Positions 23,484-35,454 of a stretch of 64,000 nt of DNA are shown here, one piece after another. Under the pieces are notes generated by a model, which saw only the letters and a program-made list of their open reading frames with translations, was not told where the DNA came from and did no database searches. The stretch comes from Toxoplasma gondii ME49. Lineage: Eukaryota; Apicomplexa; Conoidasida; Eucoccidiorida; Sarcocystidae. A program made the translations under genes and the position numbers. The stretch is taken from NCBI RefSeq assembly GCF_000006565.2, contig NC_031475.1, positions 3,001,189-3,065,188 of the forward strand, written 5' to 3'. Numbering within the stretch: position 1 is the first letter of the stretch; every line of letters starts with the position of its first letter.

Positions 23484-26400
23484 ATCCACGCATCAAATCG
23501 CAATTTCCATCGCTGTTTACCGCAAGAAGGCGTCCCCGCTGTCGTTTGAGAGGTAGTCCAACATCTTCGGAACCTTCCTTGTCTTCGTCACTGTTGCGAG
23601 ACTCTCATTCCCGGTCTGAGTATAGTTGCTCGTATCCAGACTCCCTCTCGTGTGACAACACTCCAGTTGAAATCGTGTCGGGGGTGACCAACCTCTCTCT
23701 CATCACCGACAATGGCGCAGTTCCGTCTCTTCAACATGATCCACGCTTTCCTCCGCAGGGAGAAAATGTACTTCACCCCGAATACCATTCCTGCTCACAC
23801 TGTCGAGTGTGATGGAACAAACGCACCTCTGCACCTCGCGAGTCACTTCTCAGTCTCAGTTTTAGTCGGAGACCACTCTATCGCTCCCCCATGTAAGTGT
23901 TTACGCCTGTACCTTCTGTGCTACACACACACATCTCGTTTCCTTTCTTTTCGTAACTCCCTGCACCGCTCTTTCTAGTCGAACCCCAGACTCCCGGTTG
24001 ATGCAGATGCCCTCTGTTTCAACTGTACCTGTTGAGAGGCGACCGGTCGAACATTTTTGTCGTGACTCAGCCTATTTCTGAGATCATCGTAACATGAGAA
24101 ATGTGAGTGAGGCCCCGCGGGATGGAACGCACGCATGGGACACACTCCACTCGGGGAAATGGCTGTCGCAGTAGCAGGATGCTTGGTACATCCCGGTGGA
24201 CAAGCTCCCGGCGGATGCGATGCTGACGGCGCCATCTTTTTTGAATATCATACGGGACCTGGGCTTTGCAGATAATTTTCCGAACGCTCTGGCCCGCCCC
24301 TTCTCCCTAGTTTGACGCTCTCACAGACGACGACGTCCAGTCGCGAACGACGCAAGACCGAGTCCCGAAATGCCACTGAGCTACACACGCCGCGCACTCT
24401 TCTGCTTTTTAGCAGCGAAGTCCTCTGCACACAGGTCTCCTTTGGCAAAAGCACAGCTGAACGCACGGAAGATCGCAGAAGACAAAGAGTAGCACATCTG
24501 AGAAAACGCTCCGGCCTTCTGCCTTTCTCTAGTAGACAGAGGTCGCTGCGTAGACAAAAGGCCTCGCCAGACAGGGGCATCTCGCCGACCTCAGGATCGT
24601 GAAACCGTGCGGCCAGTACCGTCGCCAGTGAGCAGGCGAAGCCGCTACGCTGTAGCCAGTGCAGGAAAAACGGGAACTCGTCGACAGGCCGGCAATCTCG
24701 CGACTCGCTGCGACACAGCACGCCCAGGTTTCCACCCAAACATGGAGTTCAGGACTGATGATAGTGCATCTCGTAGAGTGCACTGATCAGTAGAAGGCGA
24801 AGAAGAGCTTCTGTAGAGCGCAGTGAACCGAGTAGATACAGGGAACGTGACAAGAATAAGACGGGCGACCTTCTTGCACAAAACTGGCAAAGGCCGGGGA
24901 GCGTGAAGGCGGATCGCCGTCCGTGCGAGAACCGGAGGCAGTCATGGGGAACTGGAGGAAGATCCAGGGGAGGAGGACTTCTCGTGATGAGAATTGTGGC
25001 TGTTCGTGGACAGAGAGGACGCCGACGCGGGCACCCCTCTGCACTGTCACGCGTTCACTGCTACTCGGTTTCAGATCCTTTGTTTGCTTTGGCAGACTTC
25101 CGGCACAAACGAGAGCCAGAAACGCGAACTTTTAATGGCTTTCGACTGGCGAGTGAGGCTTGACTAACGAGCAGAACGCTTGTGCGGTTAAGTGAATGGA
25201 AAGCTGGATGGTGACGTCGTTGCCCCTCTGCCATGAACTGTTAAGAAGTGAGTCTGTCGGCTTATTCCCTCCATCACCAGAAGGAAGCAAACGAGGTGAC
25301 GGTGAATCCCTCCTGTTCTGTCTTCCACCGGCTGTCCCCGCTCTGGCGAAAACTGTTCGACTCCACGAGGCTGGTGCGTGGACTCGCTCTAAGGAACACA
25401 GAACGCCGCCGCTACATCGAGAAGAAGGTAGACAGAGCCGGGCAACTGGATAAAGTCGCAAATTCATTTCTTGCTACGCTATCGCACGTCATAGCTGAGT
25501 GTATCACGAATCTGTTCTGTCCGGCATAAGACTAGTCGCATCGATGCGTTGCAGGGAATTGGAGAACGAGGCCAAAGGCGCATCTGCGCAGCAACTACTG
25601 CGTTTGGCGGTAGAACTTCAGAATGGATGCTCTCTGGTGTTTCAGATCTCAACGGGGGTCGAAGAAAGTGGACCGAGTCCAAAGGCCTCCACACCACATG
25701 CACACAGTTTCGACTTCCACTCTTCGCTGCGCGGAACTACGGAGCAGCTCCTCCTTGCTCGCGGGGATGAGCAGACAGACATTCGGGTGAATTAAGCCGT
25801 CGTGACACGACCTAGAAAAGGGAAGTGAACGAAACTGAGCACTCTGGAAGCACAAAACTCCTTTTTGAATGTGCCCTGTCCCCTCGAACAGATCGATGGA
25901 CGCCCGTCAGCGCCGCTGTCAATGCCGGCCTCGAAACTCGGACTTGCCGGTTTCTAACGAGCCTACAGCGAACCTTGGGCCAGCAAGGTTCCAATTCCTG
26001 TAAATCTAAATGCCTGCCGAGCAAATGCCGATTCTCTGTGTGAGTATGTGTGTCGTCAAAGAGACTGCCTCTCCTGCCTAGTTCCTCTCTCGTACACGCT
26101 CTGTTCGTCTGGGGTGTATGGCTGGAACGGCGAATCTCTTTAGTCTCTGCGTTCCGGCCACAATTTGCAGGACTTCACCACACAACACTCTGAACTTCTC
26201 AGATAACAGCGACGACTCCTTCCCCATGTTCGCCTGCGAGAGCCGTTGCTCTCGAACTTTGAAAAGAGCGAGGAAGCGATCGAGGATGACAGAGGGCAGG
26301 ACAGCGGGAAGGCAGAAACAGGCATAACGTGGACGAAAGCAAATGACCGCGGACAAGGAAAGTGAAAAAACAAGATCGAGGACAAACGCGAACGAGACGG

Positions 26401-26785
26401 CAGCCGCATGCGACAGCATCCACGGTCTTCACACCCGAGGAGGGAAGAGAGGAACAATCTGGTCGGAAATGTACTCCTTTCTCTTCATCAAAATCTGAAG
26501 AAAACACAAAGGCAACAAGATGTCCACATGCATTTTTTACGAAACAACACAAATTACTGACTGACGGCACAGTAACGCATTTCGAAACCCACACACAATA
26601 ACACAATATTCTCCATGCTTGCTGTACATGTATTAAAACGGTGTTTCGACATCCTACTTTGCTAGTTCACATGATTCCTCTAGGTACAAATGCGCACACA
26701 ATCTTCCACTACGCCACTTACTACTGTTACACGGTCGACAAATCTATTCATATATATTAAATACGTTCACATATATATACATATT

Positions 26786-26804
<19 letters not shown>
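23484..26804. other. Gene-free stretch upstream of the sHSP gene and downstream of V-ATPase subunit d
   Basis: About 3.3 kb without a recognisable exon. It must contain the promoter of the - strand sHSP gene near 23.5 kb and the 3' end of the - strand V-ATPase gene near 26.8 kb. The longest open frame (- strand, 24739-24248, 163 codons) shows no domain, no splice partner and mixed composition, so it is not called. A (TA)n tract lies at about 26774-26822. A small unrecognised gene cannot be excluded. Confidence 0.5.
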
Positions 26805-26818
<14 letters not shown>

Positions 26819-26822
26819 ATAC
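26774..26822. repeat. (TA)n microsatellite at the 3' end of the V-ATPase subunit d frame
   Basis: TA-rich tract that overlaps the last codons of the predicted C-terminal extension (translated as YIYI) of the V-ATPase gene. Confidence 0.85.
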
Positions 26823-27717
26823 GCACCCTTCAGTATCTATATATCTCCACATACAAGTATGCGTATGCATATACAATGAGCAAGAAAATCGTCGTAACCT
26901 TGTGTCTCTCCCTTGGTTTTTTCGCACATTCCCTCTGAACTCCGAAGGTGTGAGAGAAAACACTGGGAAGTACTCCGTGAAGAACAGCTCTCTCCGCGCG
27001 GCGTTTTTACGTACCATGTCGGCAATCCAAACGATGTTGCGGATTTCCTGTTCTTTCAGCTTCACCCACGCATAGTAAATTCCTGGAAGTCAAAGAAGAA
27101 CGATAAACACAGGTGCCATCCAAAACGTCTGTCTGACTCCCGTCTCGTCGCCCTCTGGGCTCTCCTGCCCCTCCCGCTTCCGATCCCCGGTCCTTCCTCT
27201 GCACCATCGTTGCATGCACTCTTTGTCCACCTCCTTTCTTCCCCCTCGATCCTCCATTTTTTTCACTCCTTTTCTCATTTCTCCTCCGCTTACCGTAGTG
27301 GAACTGCTGCTCAAACGCAAGTTCGCACATTGTCGCCGTTTCGCTGTAGAGCAAGTCTTCCAGGGATTTGAATTTGCTCGTGCTCGCCATGTTGATTGCG
27401 GCCTCATTGCCCTGGCCCTCCTATCAAGACAAAACATAACATGCCCTGAATTTGTCAGAATGGATATCGAACAAATACAGTGTAATATATATCTTTATAC
27501 ATACGTATATTTATATATATATATTTGTGTTTTTACTTGTGTGCACAGTTGTCTGTGTGTGCAGAGATGGAGGCACAAATGCAGGAGACACTGAACTCTC
27601 AAAAGCCTGGCCCTCGTCTTGTCTTTCGTGGGCATGTCTGTTTAGGGAGATTCAGAAACATGACACACACCTGACGAAATATTTACACCTTTATACACAC
27701 ACGAATACATACATATA

Positions 27718-27768
<51 letters not shown>

Positions 27769-30700
27769 GTGCATGTATTTCCATCGCTCGATAGCTCGAC
27801 TAGACACAGGCAGATGTCTACCCGTGACGATAAGGGAACGGGGAATGGCGACATCAAATGCCTCATAAATCAGAAACTACCTGAGAGTAGAAGAGAGAAC
27901 ATCGAAAAAATGAGGTGTCTTCTTACCTGTCCAACGTAGAACGATTTGCATTGCTCATAAAGGTTCAGGTAGCTCTGAAAAAACATGCATTTTCAAGTAA
28001 GAACCGCACCGAAACAAGCAGTCCGATACATCTAGGGGCCTCAATCTCTGTAACTTTGGAAAAAAACTTCACAGATTTTTACGTTTTCGCCCACACAAAG
28101 GATCCAGGAGTTATCTTTATGGAACATACTTCCTAAAAAAACAATATTCTCGAAATAAATGGACGACAACGTGTACGTCTCTGTATCTCTCTGTATACTC
28201 CTATCCATTTTGAATGTCCCAGCTATCAATCTATCTTTCTGTCTCCCTCAACGTATCTTATCTTTCTCTATCAGGTCGTATCTATTTCTAGCGATCTGCT
28301 CCTTTCGAGCTTTGATTCAGATGCCTAGTCGCGCTTTCACCTCTGCTTGTGTGTCTACGTCCTGCTTTCTATGCACTCGCGCGGATGCAAGAGCAGCTGC
28401 TCCGCCCTGTGTCTGTTGATCTACCATACTGCCGCCGGAGAAACATCTCTGGCAAAGCCGAGACAGATTTTTTTTCTCTTGCTTGTCCTACAGAGAAAGG
28501 CGCCAGAGCTGCGCGGACAGTCGTGTCATTCCACGCCTTTCGCAGGCCATCCGTTCCTGTAGTGAAACGCACACCAAATCAACAAAAAGAACCTAAAGCA
28601 AGACAATGGGTACATATATACACGCACATATATGTAAATATATATATATATATATATCTACATATATAAATCGACAGAAAGGACGGATTGAAGAGCAGAC
28701 TGAGAAGTGTGAGGACAGGTCGACAGTGACAGAGATGGATTCAGGTTAAAAGAGACAACGATTCACATGCTTAGACGAGGAACGCCTTCACAAGACTACG
28801 CATGTGAGAGCAGATGGACACCCGCAATCTGCATCTTTAGATGGCGGAGGAGGCCGAGGTTTCTGCGGCGCTCTTCGCTTCCTCTTTTCTGTCCCCCGGT
28901 GGCCTCAGCTTCGCCTTTTCATTTCCTTGAGAAGAGACGTTCGTAGTCAGGAGCGACCCGCGAAGTCTCTCTCTCTTCTCGTCTTCTCTTTGCTTCTGCG
29001 GAAGAAGTAAGAGCAGACGAGATTGCAACTTTTCATCTGCGGCACCGGACGGGAGGAGAACTTCCGAAAAGAAGACCGCCACTGAAACCCAGACAAGAGA
29101 CACTGAGGATCCACGCCTTTGAGAAGAGACATGCCAGATGAATGGAGAAGAGACGACGCAGAGAGATGAGCAGGTACCGACAGGTGGCGGGGAAGGACTG
29201 CTCGTAGTTAGGAGACACCGGGCGCAGAGAGACGCAACTCAGCTCTTGTTCCTGACCTTCGGGATAGAGATAACCGAATGACGGATACAGAGCCTGGCGA
29301 TCCATTTGCTGTTGCTGATTCGAAGAGAGCGAGTTGACGACCAAGCGGAGGACACGGTAGTCCGCTTCCCTCTGCAGACAAAGACAAGAAAAGAAGTCTC
29401 TTCCGAAGGGGCGAACAGCGAAAACAGACGACAGCGAAGGAGGAAAGCGAATCCGCAGAGAGCAAGAGCTGCCCAGAGCAACAGGAAACGCAGAGACGTC
29501 CACATGCGAGAGGAAAGAAAGGAACAGATGCGCGGTTCTGAGAGCGGGATACGAGGACGCGGTGTTGAAGGAGGAAAAGAAAACGAAAAACTAATGGAGA
29601 ACTGCTTCTGACGGAACACGAACCTTGAGAATGTGCGTCATAACTTCCTTGGTTGTGCCTCCAAGAGACTGGACGAAGGCGTAGAAATCCTCCAGCCAGC
29701 CTTTCTTGAGGCTGTTCCTCATCAGCTCTGGAAAAAAAATCACATGCACAAACATGCCCTCCCAGTTCTCTCGTTTTCCATAAAAAGGAATGTTCCTCTT
29801 TGCCCACTTTCTTCCTGTCTTTGCCAGTATCTGAGTCTCCGATGAGGCACTGTTCTCTCAAATCTCCTCTGCCATCTCTCTTCCTCTCATTCCATCGTCG
29901 TCTCCCTCTGTTCGTTCTCTTTTCGCTCATCCTCTGTGCCTCCCGTCTCTTAGCTCTCGGCACCGCGCTAGTCCTCTCTCTTTCCTTCCTCTCTTTATGT
30001 CATACCTCTTCTTTCTATCTCATCTCTCTTCTCCTCCCTTGACCTCTCTTCTTCTTCTCCTCACCGATATCTGTTTCGGAGACGATGCTGGCGACTTCTG
30101 CGAGGCTGCGGCCACCGTGTTCAGCGGAGTGAGCCGCGGCTTGCGATCCAGACTCTGTGAGAAAAGCTTGGAAATATTTCCCCACCGGTGTGTCGATCAA
30201 CAGTGCGCGATACAGTTCCTCGTAGCTCGTCGTCAAATCCATGTTCGCAATCGCAGCCATTTCCTGAGTGACGGTTCACGGAAGCAGGCCCTCTTCAACG
30301 AATGAAAGAAAGATCTCCCTGGCCTATCGTCCTCGTCACGGCTGCCGCGCGAGCGCACCCCTGCGACTTTCGCTAATTCAAAATCAATTCTTGGAAAACG
30401 CAAAGTCGCATCCCGACTCCAAACCACATATCTCCCCAGCTCCACACTTCGCCACGCACGCACGCTGTCTATACAGCTGCGGACTCGCGTCTTTACCGGC
30501 TCGCGCAACTCGACTGTTCAACCTCACCCAATCTCTCCGAGACACTACTGAGCACCTCTCTGTCTTGTGCGTCTCTCGCGTTGTCGTATACATTTAAAAT
30601 GCGCGAACACAAGCATATACACTTATGTATGTGACGTACGTCTCTATGCAAATGCACAGTCAGTTCTCTCTAGCATTTCGACGTCGCCTTGCCATACAGA

Positions 30701-31284
30701 TCCCTGCGCGGTACGGAGGCGAGGAGGGACGGCGGCAGAGAAAAGACACAAGAGACAATTTCTTGCAGACAGTTCGTCTTTCGTCTCTCCGTCTACCTGG
30801 AAGTACCCCATTGGGTCGACGCGCGCCAGAAGCTCGTGAGAAGACTTTCTGTTCAGGGCGCCCTGAATCAGACCGACGACGTTGTCAATCATCTTCTCCG
30901 TTCTGCGAGGAAACCGGAGAAAAACGGAGAGTCTCGGACTCAAAAAGAGATGAAAAAGACCTATGGGGGATGGGGGGGGGGGGGGCGCGACACGCGACTC
31001 GGGAAACTACCTGAAAAAATGCTGAAGTCCACCGCTTCCCCCTCTTGTCAGAAAAGCGCCCAGCCCATAGGTCACGCTGGAGCTGAACCTCAGAAACGCT
31101 GCAGGAAGTTACAATAAAGAAAGGAAGCACAGCATGCACTCTGACACTCACACGCCAGCATTCCAGAGCACTACAGAGACGCTTAGATTCTAGAAAAATA
31201 TTCTCCCTCTCTTTACCCATAAATACATATACCAATATACATATACATATATGTACAAGTATATATACATATATGTACAAATAT

Positions 31285-31322
<38 letters not shown>

Positions 31323-32588
31323 GCAAGAACAAAGCAGGGTAAGCGTGGCTGAGAATTTCCGTATCAATCGCTGGCGTCGGCTTATGAACGGCGCCGGGCC
31401 GGGCCATCAAGAGCAGCTCATGCGAATTCGTTTTTCACTCTTGCATGCGACAAGGTGGACGGGAGTGAATGCGGAGTGATGTCCAGGCGGGCGAGGAGCA
31501 AGAACACAGAGGCCAGGGAAGACGCATGTGATTTTGAAAAGAGAAGACTCGTGAAGAAGAGGGAGACCAGAGAAAGAGAGTCGAAGAGCAGACAGAAAAG
31601 CCAAGCGTCTTTCGCTTACGCGATGAAGTCCATGAACTTGCCAAGAGGCCCTGAAGCCTGTGACCGCATGTACCTGGAACACCACGGAAAAAGAATCACG
31701 GGGAGACGGGATGAACGAAGAAACTCGGCAAGACGGAGAAGAATCTCTTCGAGGTGTCTGAGTCGCAGAAAGCGAAGCAGGAAGCGTGAGCTGGAGAGCC
31801 TTCCACTTTTTTCCTCCGCCTCAGAGAAGAAGCGAAAAGGGAGAGCGTTGCAGGAGGCAGTGCCAAGCGTGGAGCAACGCGGAAGGGCAGCTCGCGTAGC
31901 AAAATGTCTTCCTACGCGGAAGGTGTATCGCTGCCGTTCTGCGGTGCCACAAGGGTGCCGGGCGAGTGGACGCGACCGAAGAAAAGTGTGAAGAGCGACA
32001 GAGGAAGAGATGACAGCACGACAGTCACAAAAAACTTGGTTGTCTGTGCGTCTCATGCGGCTGGAGTTCCGTTATTTAGTCTCCTAGGTGCAGCAGTGTG
32101 GTTTTCTGGCTTCGCTTTGCGATTCTGCGTTGCGGTCTGCGGAAGCGAGAAAGGCGAGCACAGTCGAGAGCGAAACGGAATTACCGGAACTCGGAAGCCA
32201 TCTTCTCTCGACACTTCTGGGATAAAGTCGGTACCGCCAGGGGCAGAGGCTCGTCCTGCATGAACGGACCGTAATCCGTCTCCTCGAGGGCCGACCGCAG
32301 ATCTGAGAAGAAAACACCGGAAAAAACGTCTCGATCTACACCACAGCAGACGGCAAACGCTCGACGCAGAGAAAAAAGGGCACCCGCGCGCTGAGGAGCA
32401 GCGAGAAAAACCACGCAAGACCGCGCGGATCCCCTCAGAAAGAGAACGTGGAAGTCGAGAAACCTACCCTCGAGCGAATCCGCGGCGGACAACTTTTTAT
32501 AATCTTCCTCCGTCAAGAAGGCCGAGCGCAACCCTCGGCAGATGCCTTCCAGGTAGCCGTCGTCGACGTTGAAGAACGAGAGCTCCAT
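26805..32588 (-). CDS. ATP6V0D: V-type proton ATPase V0 subunit d (AC39 family), 10 exons
   Basis: Subunit d caps the membrane c-ring of the V-ATPase and couples it to the V1 stalk in acidic compartments. - strand exons: 32588-32468, 32302-32185, 31673-31620, 30902-30797, 30263-30065, 29727-29624, 29371-29178, 27972-27927, 27420-27294, 27082-26805; all joins keep frame. It opens with MELSFFNVDDGYLEGICRGL and shows family hallmarks in order: SLED|LRSALEETDYG, EKMIDNVVGLI, ALLIDTPVGKYFQ, FYAFVQSLGGTTKEVM, LYPEGQ, FEQQFHYG and YYAWVKLKEQEIRNIVWIAD. Exon 8 uses the second AG of CAGAG to keep phase. The usual end, PIF, corresponds to EYFPVF; the frame then runs about 50 residues further into a TA repeat, so the true C-terminus is doubtful. 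Predicted length is about 448 aa, or about 395 to the conserved end. Confidence 0.93.
27483..27521. repeat. (TA)n-rich tract in a V-ATPase intron
   Basis: AT dinucleotide-rich tract between exons 8 and 9 of the V-ATPase subunit d gene. Confidence 0.8.
27720..27770. repeat. Compound (CT)n(TA)n microsatellite
   Basis: A clean CT run passes directly into a TA run in the intron between exons 8 and 9 of the V-ATPase subunit d gene. Confidence 0.9.
28624..28672. repeat. (TA)n microsatellite
   Basis: TA tract in the roughly 1.2-kb intron between exons 7 and 8 of the V-ATPase subunit d gene. Confidence 0.85.
30972..30985 (+). repeat. Poly-G run of 14
   Basis: Uninterrupted G homopolymer preceded by GGGGGA within the intron between exons 3 and 4 of the V-ATPase gene. 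On the transcribed RNA (- strand gene) it is a C run. Confidence 0.9.
31212..31324. repeat. (TA)n/(TACA)n microsatellite
   Basis: About 110 nt of TA and TACATA repeats in the intron between exons 3 and 4 of the V-ATPase subunit d gene. Confidence 0.85.
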
Positions 32589-32862
32589 TTTGCGGGGACA
32601 AAGAAAAACTTTCCCGAGAGGTGCGGTGTACAGACAGCGGAAGTGGAGGCGCTGGGGGACGGCGCGTCGCGCACACCTGTGAAGAGAAGGCGAGCGACGA
32701 GGATGCGAAACGACGGAACAGAAGAACGCACAAAAGAAAGGATGGACAGAGGGGAGTGGAGAAGCAGAGAAGCAGGGAGAAAAACCGCTGCTTGCGACAG
32801 CCTCAAGAAAACGAGGTGCACACAGGAAAAGATGAGGGATTCCCCGTGTGCCCGGTGACACC

Positions 32863-32879
32863 GGGTGTACATACACCCC
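32863..32879. repeat. Palindromic element GGGTGTACATACACCC
   Basis: Near-perfect palindrome about 275 nt upstream of the V-ATPase subunit d start codon; one of seven related copies in the window. Confidence 0.7.
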
Positions 32880-34443
32880 AAATCGTCGTGAAGACAGCAG
32901 AAAGGAACGAAGATCCCCTCGAGGGAGACGAGAGGAGGCCAGCAGAACTCAAAGAAGCGGCGATCCGAGAGGTATCTCCTTCGCTTTCTTGCTCTCGCTT
33001 CTCGCCCTCCTTCTCTGAGTCGAGTGTTACAAAAGAAACAGTGCCCGAGACTCAAAAAGAACGGTGCGCGAGTGCACAGTTGTCAACAGGACGTTGGTGA
33101 GAGTGAAGAACAGACAGCAAGAGAGCGATCAGGTGAACGGCGGGGGAGAGGCGGAAAAAGAAAGCAAGGAACGAGGGAGAGCAGAAGAACTGCACGTTGC
33201 AGTTGCGCTTTCGCGATAGTTGACTTTGTTCAGAAACAAGAGCGCAAGTTCCGACCGACGAGGCGTGAGAAGACTAAGACGACGCTCGAGGAAGAAGAAA
33301 TACGGAAGGAGAACATCGAGCAGGAGGGCGAAGGAAGAGAAACGAGAAGAGAGAAAGCGAGAATAACGTGTGAACGGGACTGTGAAATGCCTAGATAAAG
33401 AAGGCCTGAGGACGAAACGACGCAGGAATGATCTCTCGACAAAAGGGAGGAAACGACGATACTACAAAGCGGCTCTCTCAGTCCGGGGAAGGGGAAGAGC
33501 GGTGGCGAAAGATAACCGCATGCGAGAGAGAAGACAGAGAGGAACTTGGAAAGAATAAAAGAACTTTAACAAGAGAAACGCGCGACCTTGACAGGTAATT
33601 GCAACGACACTGTTGGCGGCAGCGTCTTAGTCGGCAGATGGCACGAGATTCAGGTGTACGTACAGCCGAAGAACGCGCCTGGCAACTCGCAACAGAACGT
33701 TTCTGCCCGTCACTTTCTTCTCGTTTTCTTCTCGCGGCCAATCAACAATTCCATTTTCACTTGCAGCTGCGTGACGGCGTTTCTCGCCTTTTCCCTCTAA
33801 TGTACCGGTGAGGCGCGTAGCTGTCTCTCCCTTTTCAGAAAACTCCGCATATACGCCGACCCTGGGCGCTCGACATGTGCAGGAGGAGAAGGCACAAAGT
33901 GTGCGTTGAACATGCGAGAAACGCGTCTCACTGTGAAGCATGTCTCTCATCGGATTTTCGCATTCCGTGTGTGTCTGTCTTTTTTCTTTCTCTTTCTGTT
34001 TCCCCCTCCTCATCGTTTGATCTCGCCTTGCGAATTGGGAAGCTTCCTCGCACTTCATTCTCGCGATTCACCGTCTTCTCGACACACTCTTCGTTGCTGC
34101 TCGCCTTCTTTTCTCGCTCGCCTCTTCCAGCTGCTCTCAGTTCAGACAAATCGTCGCTCCTCTCGCGTCCCTCCTGACTTTCTTCTTTCAAAGGCTTCTG
34201 ACTAATGCACAAAGTCGGCAGCAAACGTTCGTCAAGAGCATGAAACTTCGAACAGGGAGGCCCAGCGCCCGAGCGTAAGTGAAGGCCTCTCCAGAGTCCG
34301 AGGAAGAACATTTCCAATTTTAAAACCTTTTGACGGGCAAGGACGCAGACAGAAAGGCGAGAAGAGACTCAGCGTACACACTCCTTCACGAGTCCTTTCT
34401 CCTGCCCTCGCTGCCGTCTATTCCTGCTTCCACGGTTTTCTCA

Positions 34444-34521
34444 GGGGTACATACACCTCACTCAGGCTTGCCTGGTCGAGGCACCTCCGCTGAAAAGACC
34501 CTCTTGAGGTGTATGTACACC
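34444..34521. repeat. Inverted pair of the palindromic element upstream of EMC4
   Basis: GGTACATACACCTC at about 34446-34459 and its near reverse complement GAGGTGTATGTACACC at 34506-34521 are separated by about 46 nt. Each arm is itself palindromic, so the DNA could form either two small hairpins or one larger one. The pair lies about 250 nt before the EMC4 start codon. Confidence 0.75.
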
Positions 34522-34764
34522 GGGTGCCAGCGTTTTCGACATCCGTGATCAAGAAAGCCCCGCATTTCTTCACATCCTCTCTCTCGTTTGTCTGGGAAAC
34601 CCATTTCCCCCTTTCTCTCTTCTGCAGCGTCGAAACCATTCGAGTTCTCTCCTCGAAACTTTTTTTTCCTCACCCGCGCTGCTCTCTTTCTCTCCCTGCT
34701 CATCGACCCCGCAAGCTTCTCCGCTTTTGGTCGCCGGATTTCCGCGAGTCTCCGCCTTCAGAAA

Positions 34765-35454
34765 ATGGAGAAGCATCCGGCGGACTCGGCAGATTTCGCT
34801 CGTTCCTGCTGGACCTTTCCGCTGGACGCGGGCGTCTCGTCAGCGCGTTCGCGGGGCAACCTTCCGCCGCCGGCTTCGCTGCCTTCGCCTCCGGGATTCG
34901 CCTTCACAGAGTCTGCCGCGAGTGCCGCTCCTGCCGCTGCTTCGCAGAGTCTGCCCGCCACCTCGCGCGTCGACGCAGTCCGGCGCCAGCACCTCCTTGC
35001 CAAGAAAGGCTGGGAGATCGCGATTTCTCCCGCCAAGAATTTGGCCATGAACTTCTTCATGATTTACATGGGCGGTGTGAACTCGAGCGGCATCTTTGGC
35101 ATCCTCATCCTCTTCTACGTCCTCCACAGCTGCTTCTCCTCCGCTCTCAGCGTCCGACGCGTTTTCGGTGGGATCGAACAAGAACGAGAGGCGCTCCGTG
35201 CGTCTTCCTCCTCTCCCTCACCCTCTTCTTCCTCCTCGGGGGACCGCAGACGCGAGGCTGCGCAAGAGGCGAACTGGAGTCTGGGCGCCGTCTTCTTTCT
35301 GCAGAAAACGGTGTATCTCCTCATCAGCCTCGGCGGATGCCTGTACGTCTTGAATCACTGCGCGAAGGCTGGCCTCTTGCCTCTCAACAGCGGAGACTTC
35401 ATCGCGTTGATTCCAGAGAAACGATTCTCCGTTGTCGCCGTGGGGGGGCTGTAG
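34765..35454 (+). CDS. EMC4: ER membrane protein complex subunit 4 (EMC4/TMEM85), single exon
   Basis: EMC4 is a core subunit of the ER membrane complex, which inserts transmembrane segments of client proteins. The start is ATG at 34765 (MEKHPADSADFARS); the open frame upstream of it is pyrimidine-rich and begins without an ATG. Predicted 229 aa, longer than the usual length of about 180. Residues 1-70 are Ser/Ala/Pro-rich and not conserved. The family core follows: KKGWEIAISPAKNLAMNFFM (about residues 80-99), a first hydrophobic segment to about residue 128, a Ser-rich insert (about 147-158), a second hydrophobic segment (about 172-197), and the conserved GLLPLNSGDFIALIPEK before a hydrophobic C-terminus (VVAVGGL). 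The gene is intronless, unlike its neighbours. Confidence 0.88.
   Translation: MEKHPADSADFARSCWTFPLDAGVSSARSRGNLPPPASLPSPPGFAFTESAASAAPAAASQSLPATSRVDAVRRQHLLAKKGWEIAISPAKNLAMNFFMIYMGGVNSSGIFGILILFYVLHSCFSSALSVRRVFGGIEQEREALRASSSSPSPSSSSSGDRRREAAQEANWSLGAVFFLQKTVYLLISLGGCLYVLNHCAKAGLLPLNSGDFIALIPEKRFSVVAVGGL

Larger units (their letters stand above)
32589..34764. promoter_or_regulatory. Divergent promoter region between V-ATPase subunit d (-) and EMC4 (+)
   Basis: The two start codons (32588 on -, 34765 on +) face apart, so both promoters lie here. Purine-rich sequence near 32.7-33.6 kb and pyrimidine-rich sequence near 34.0-34.75 kb read as the two 5' untranslated regions, each pyrimidine-rich in its own sense strand. 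Three copies of the GGTGTAYRTACACC palindrome occur: one about 275 nt upstream of the V-ATPase start and an inverted pair 245-320 nt upstream of the EMC4 start. No coding exon is supported. Confidence 0.6.

Noticed and set aside
24248..24739. 163-codon - strand frame in the 23.5-26.8 kb gap
   Set aside because: No domain, no neighbouring exon with matching phase, and composition no different from the non-coding surroundings.
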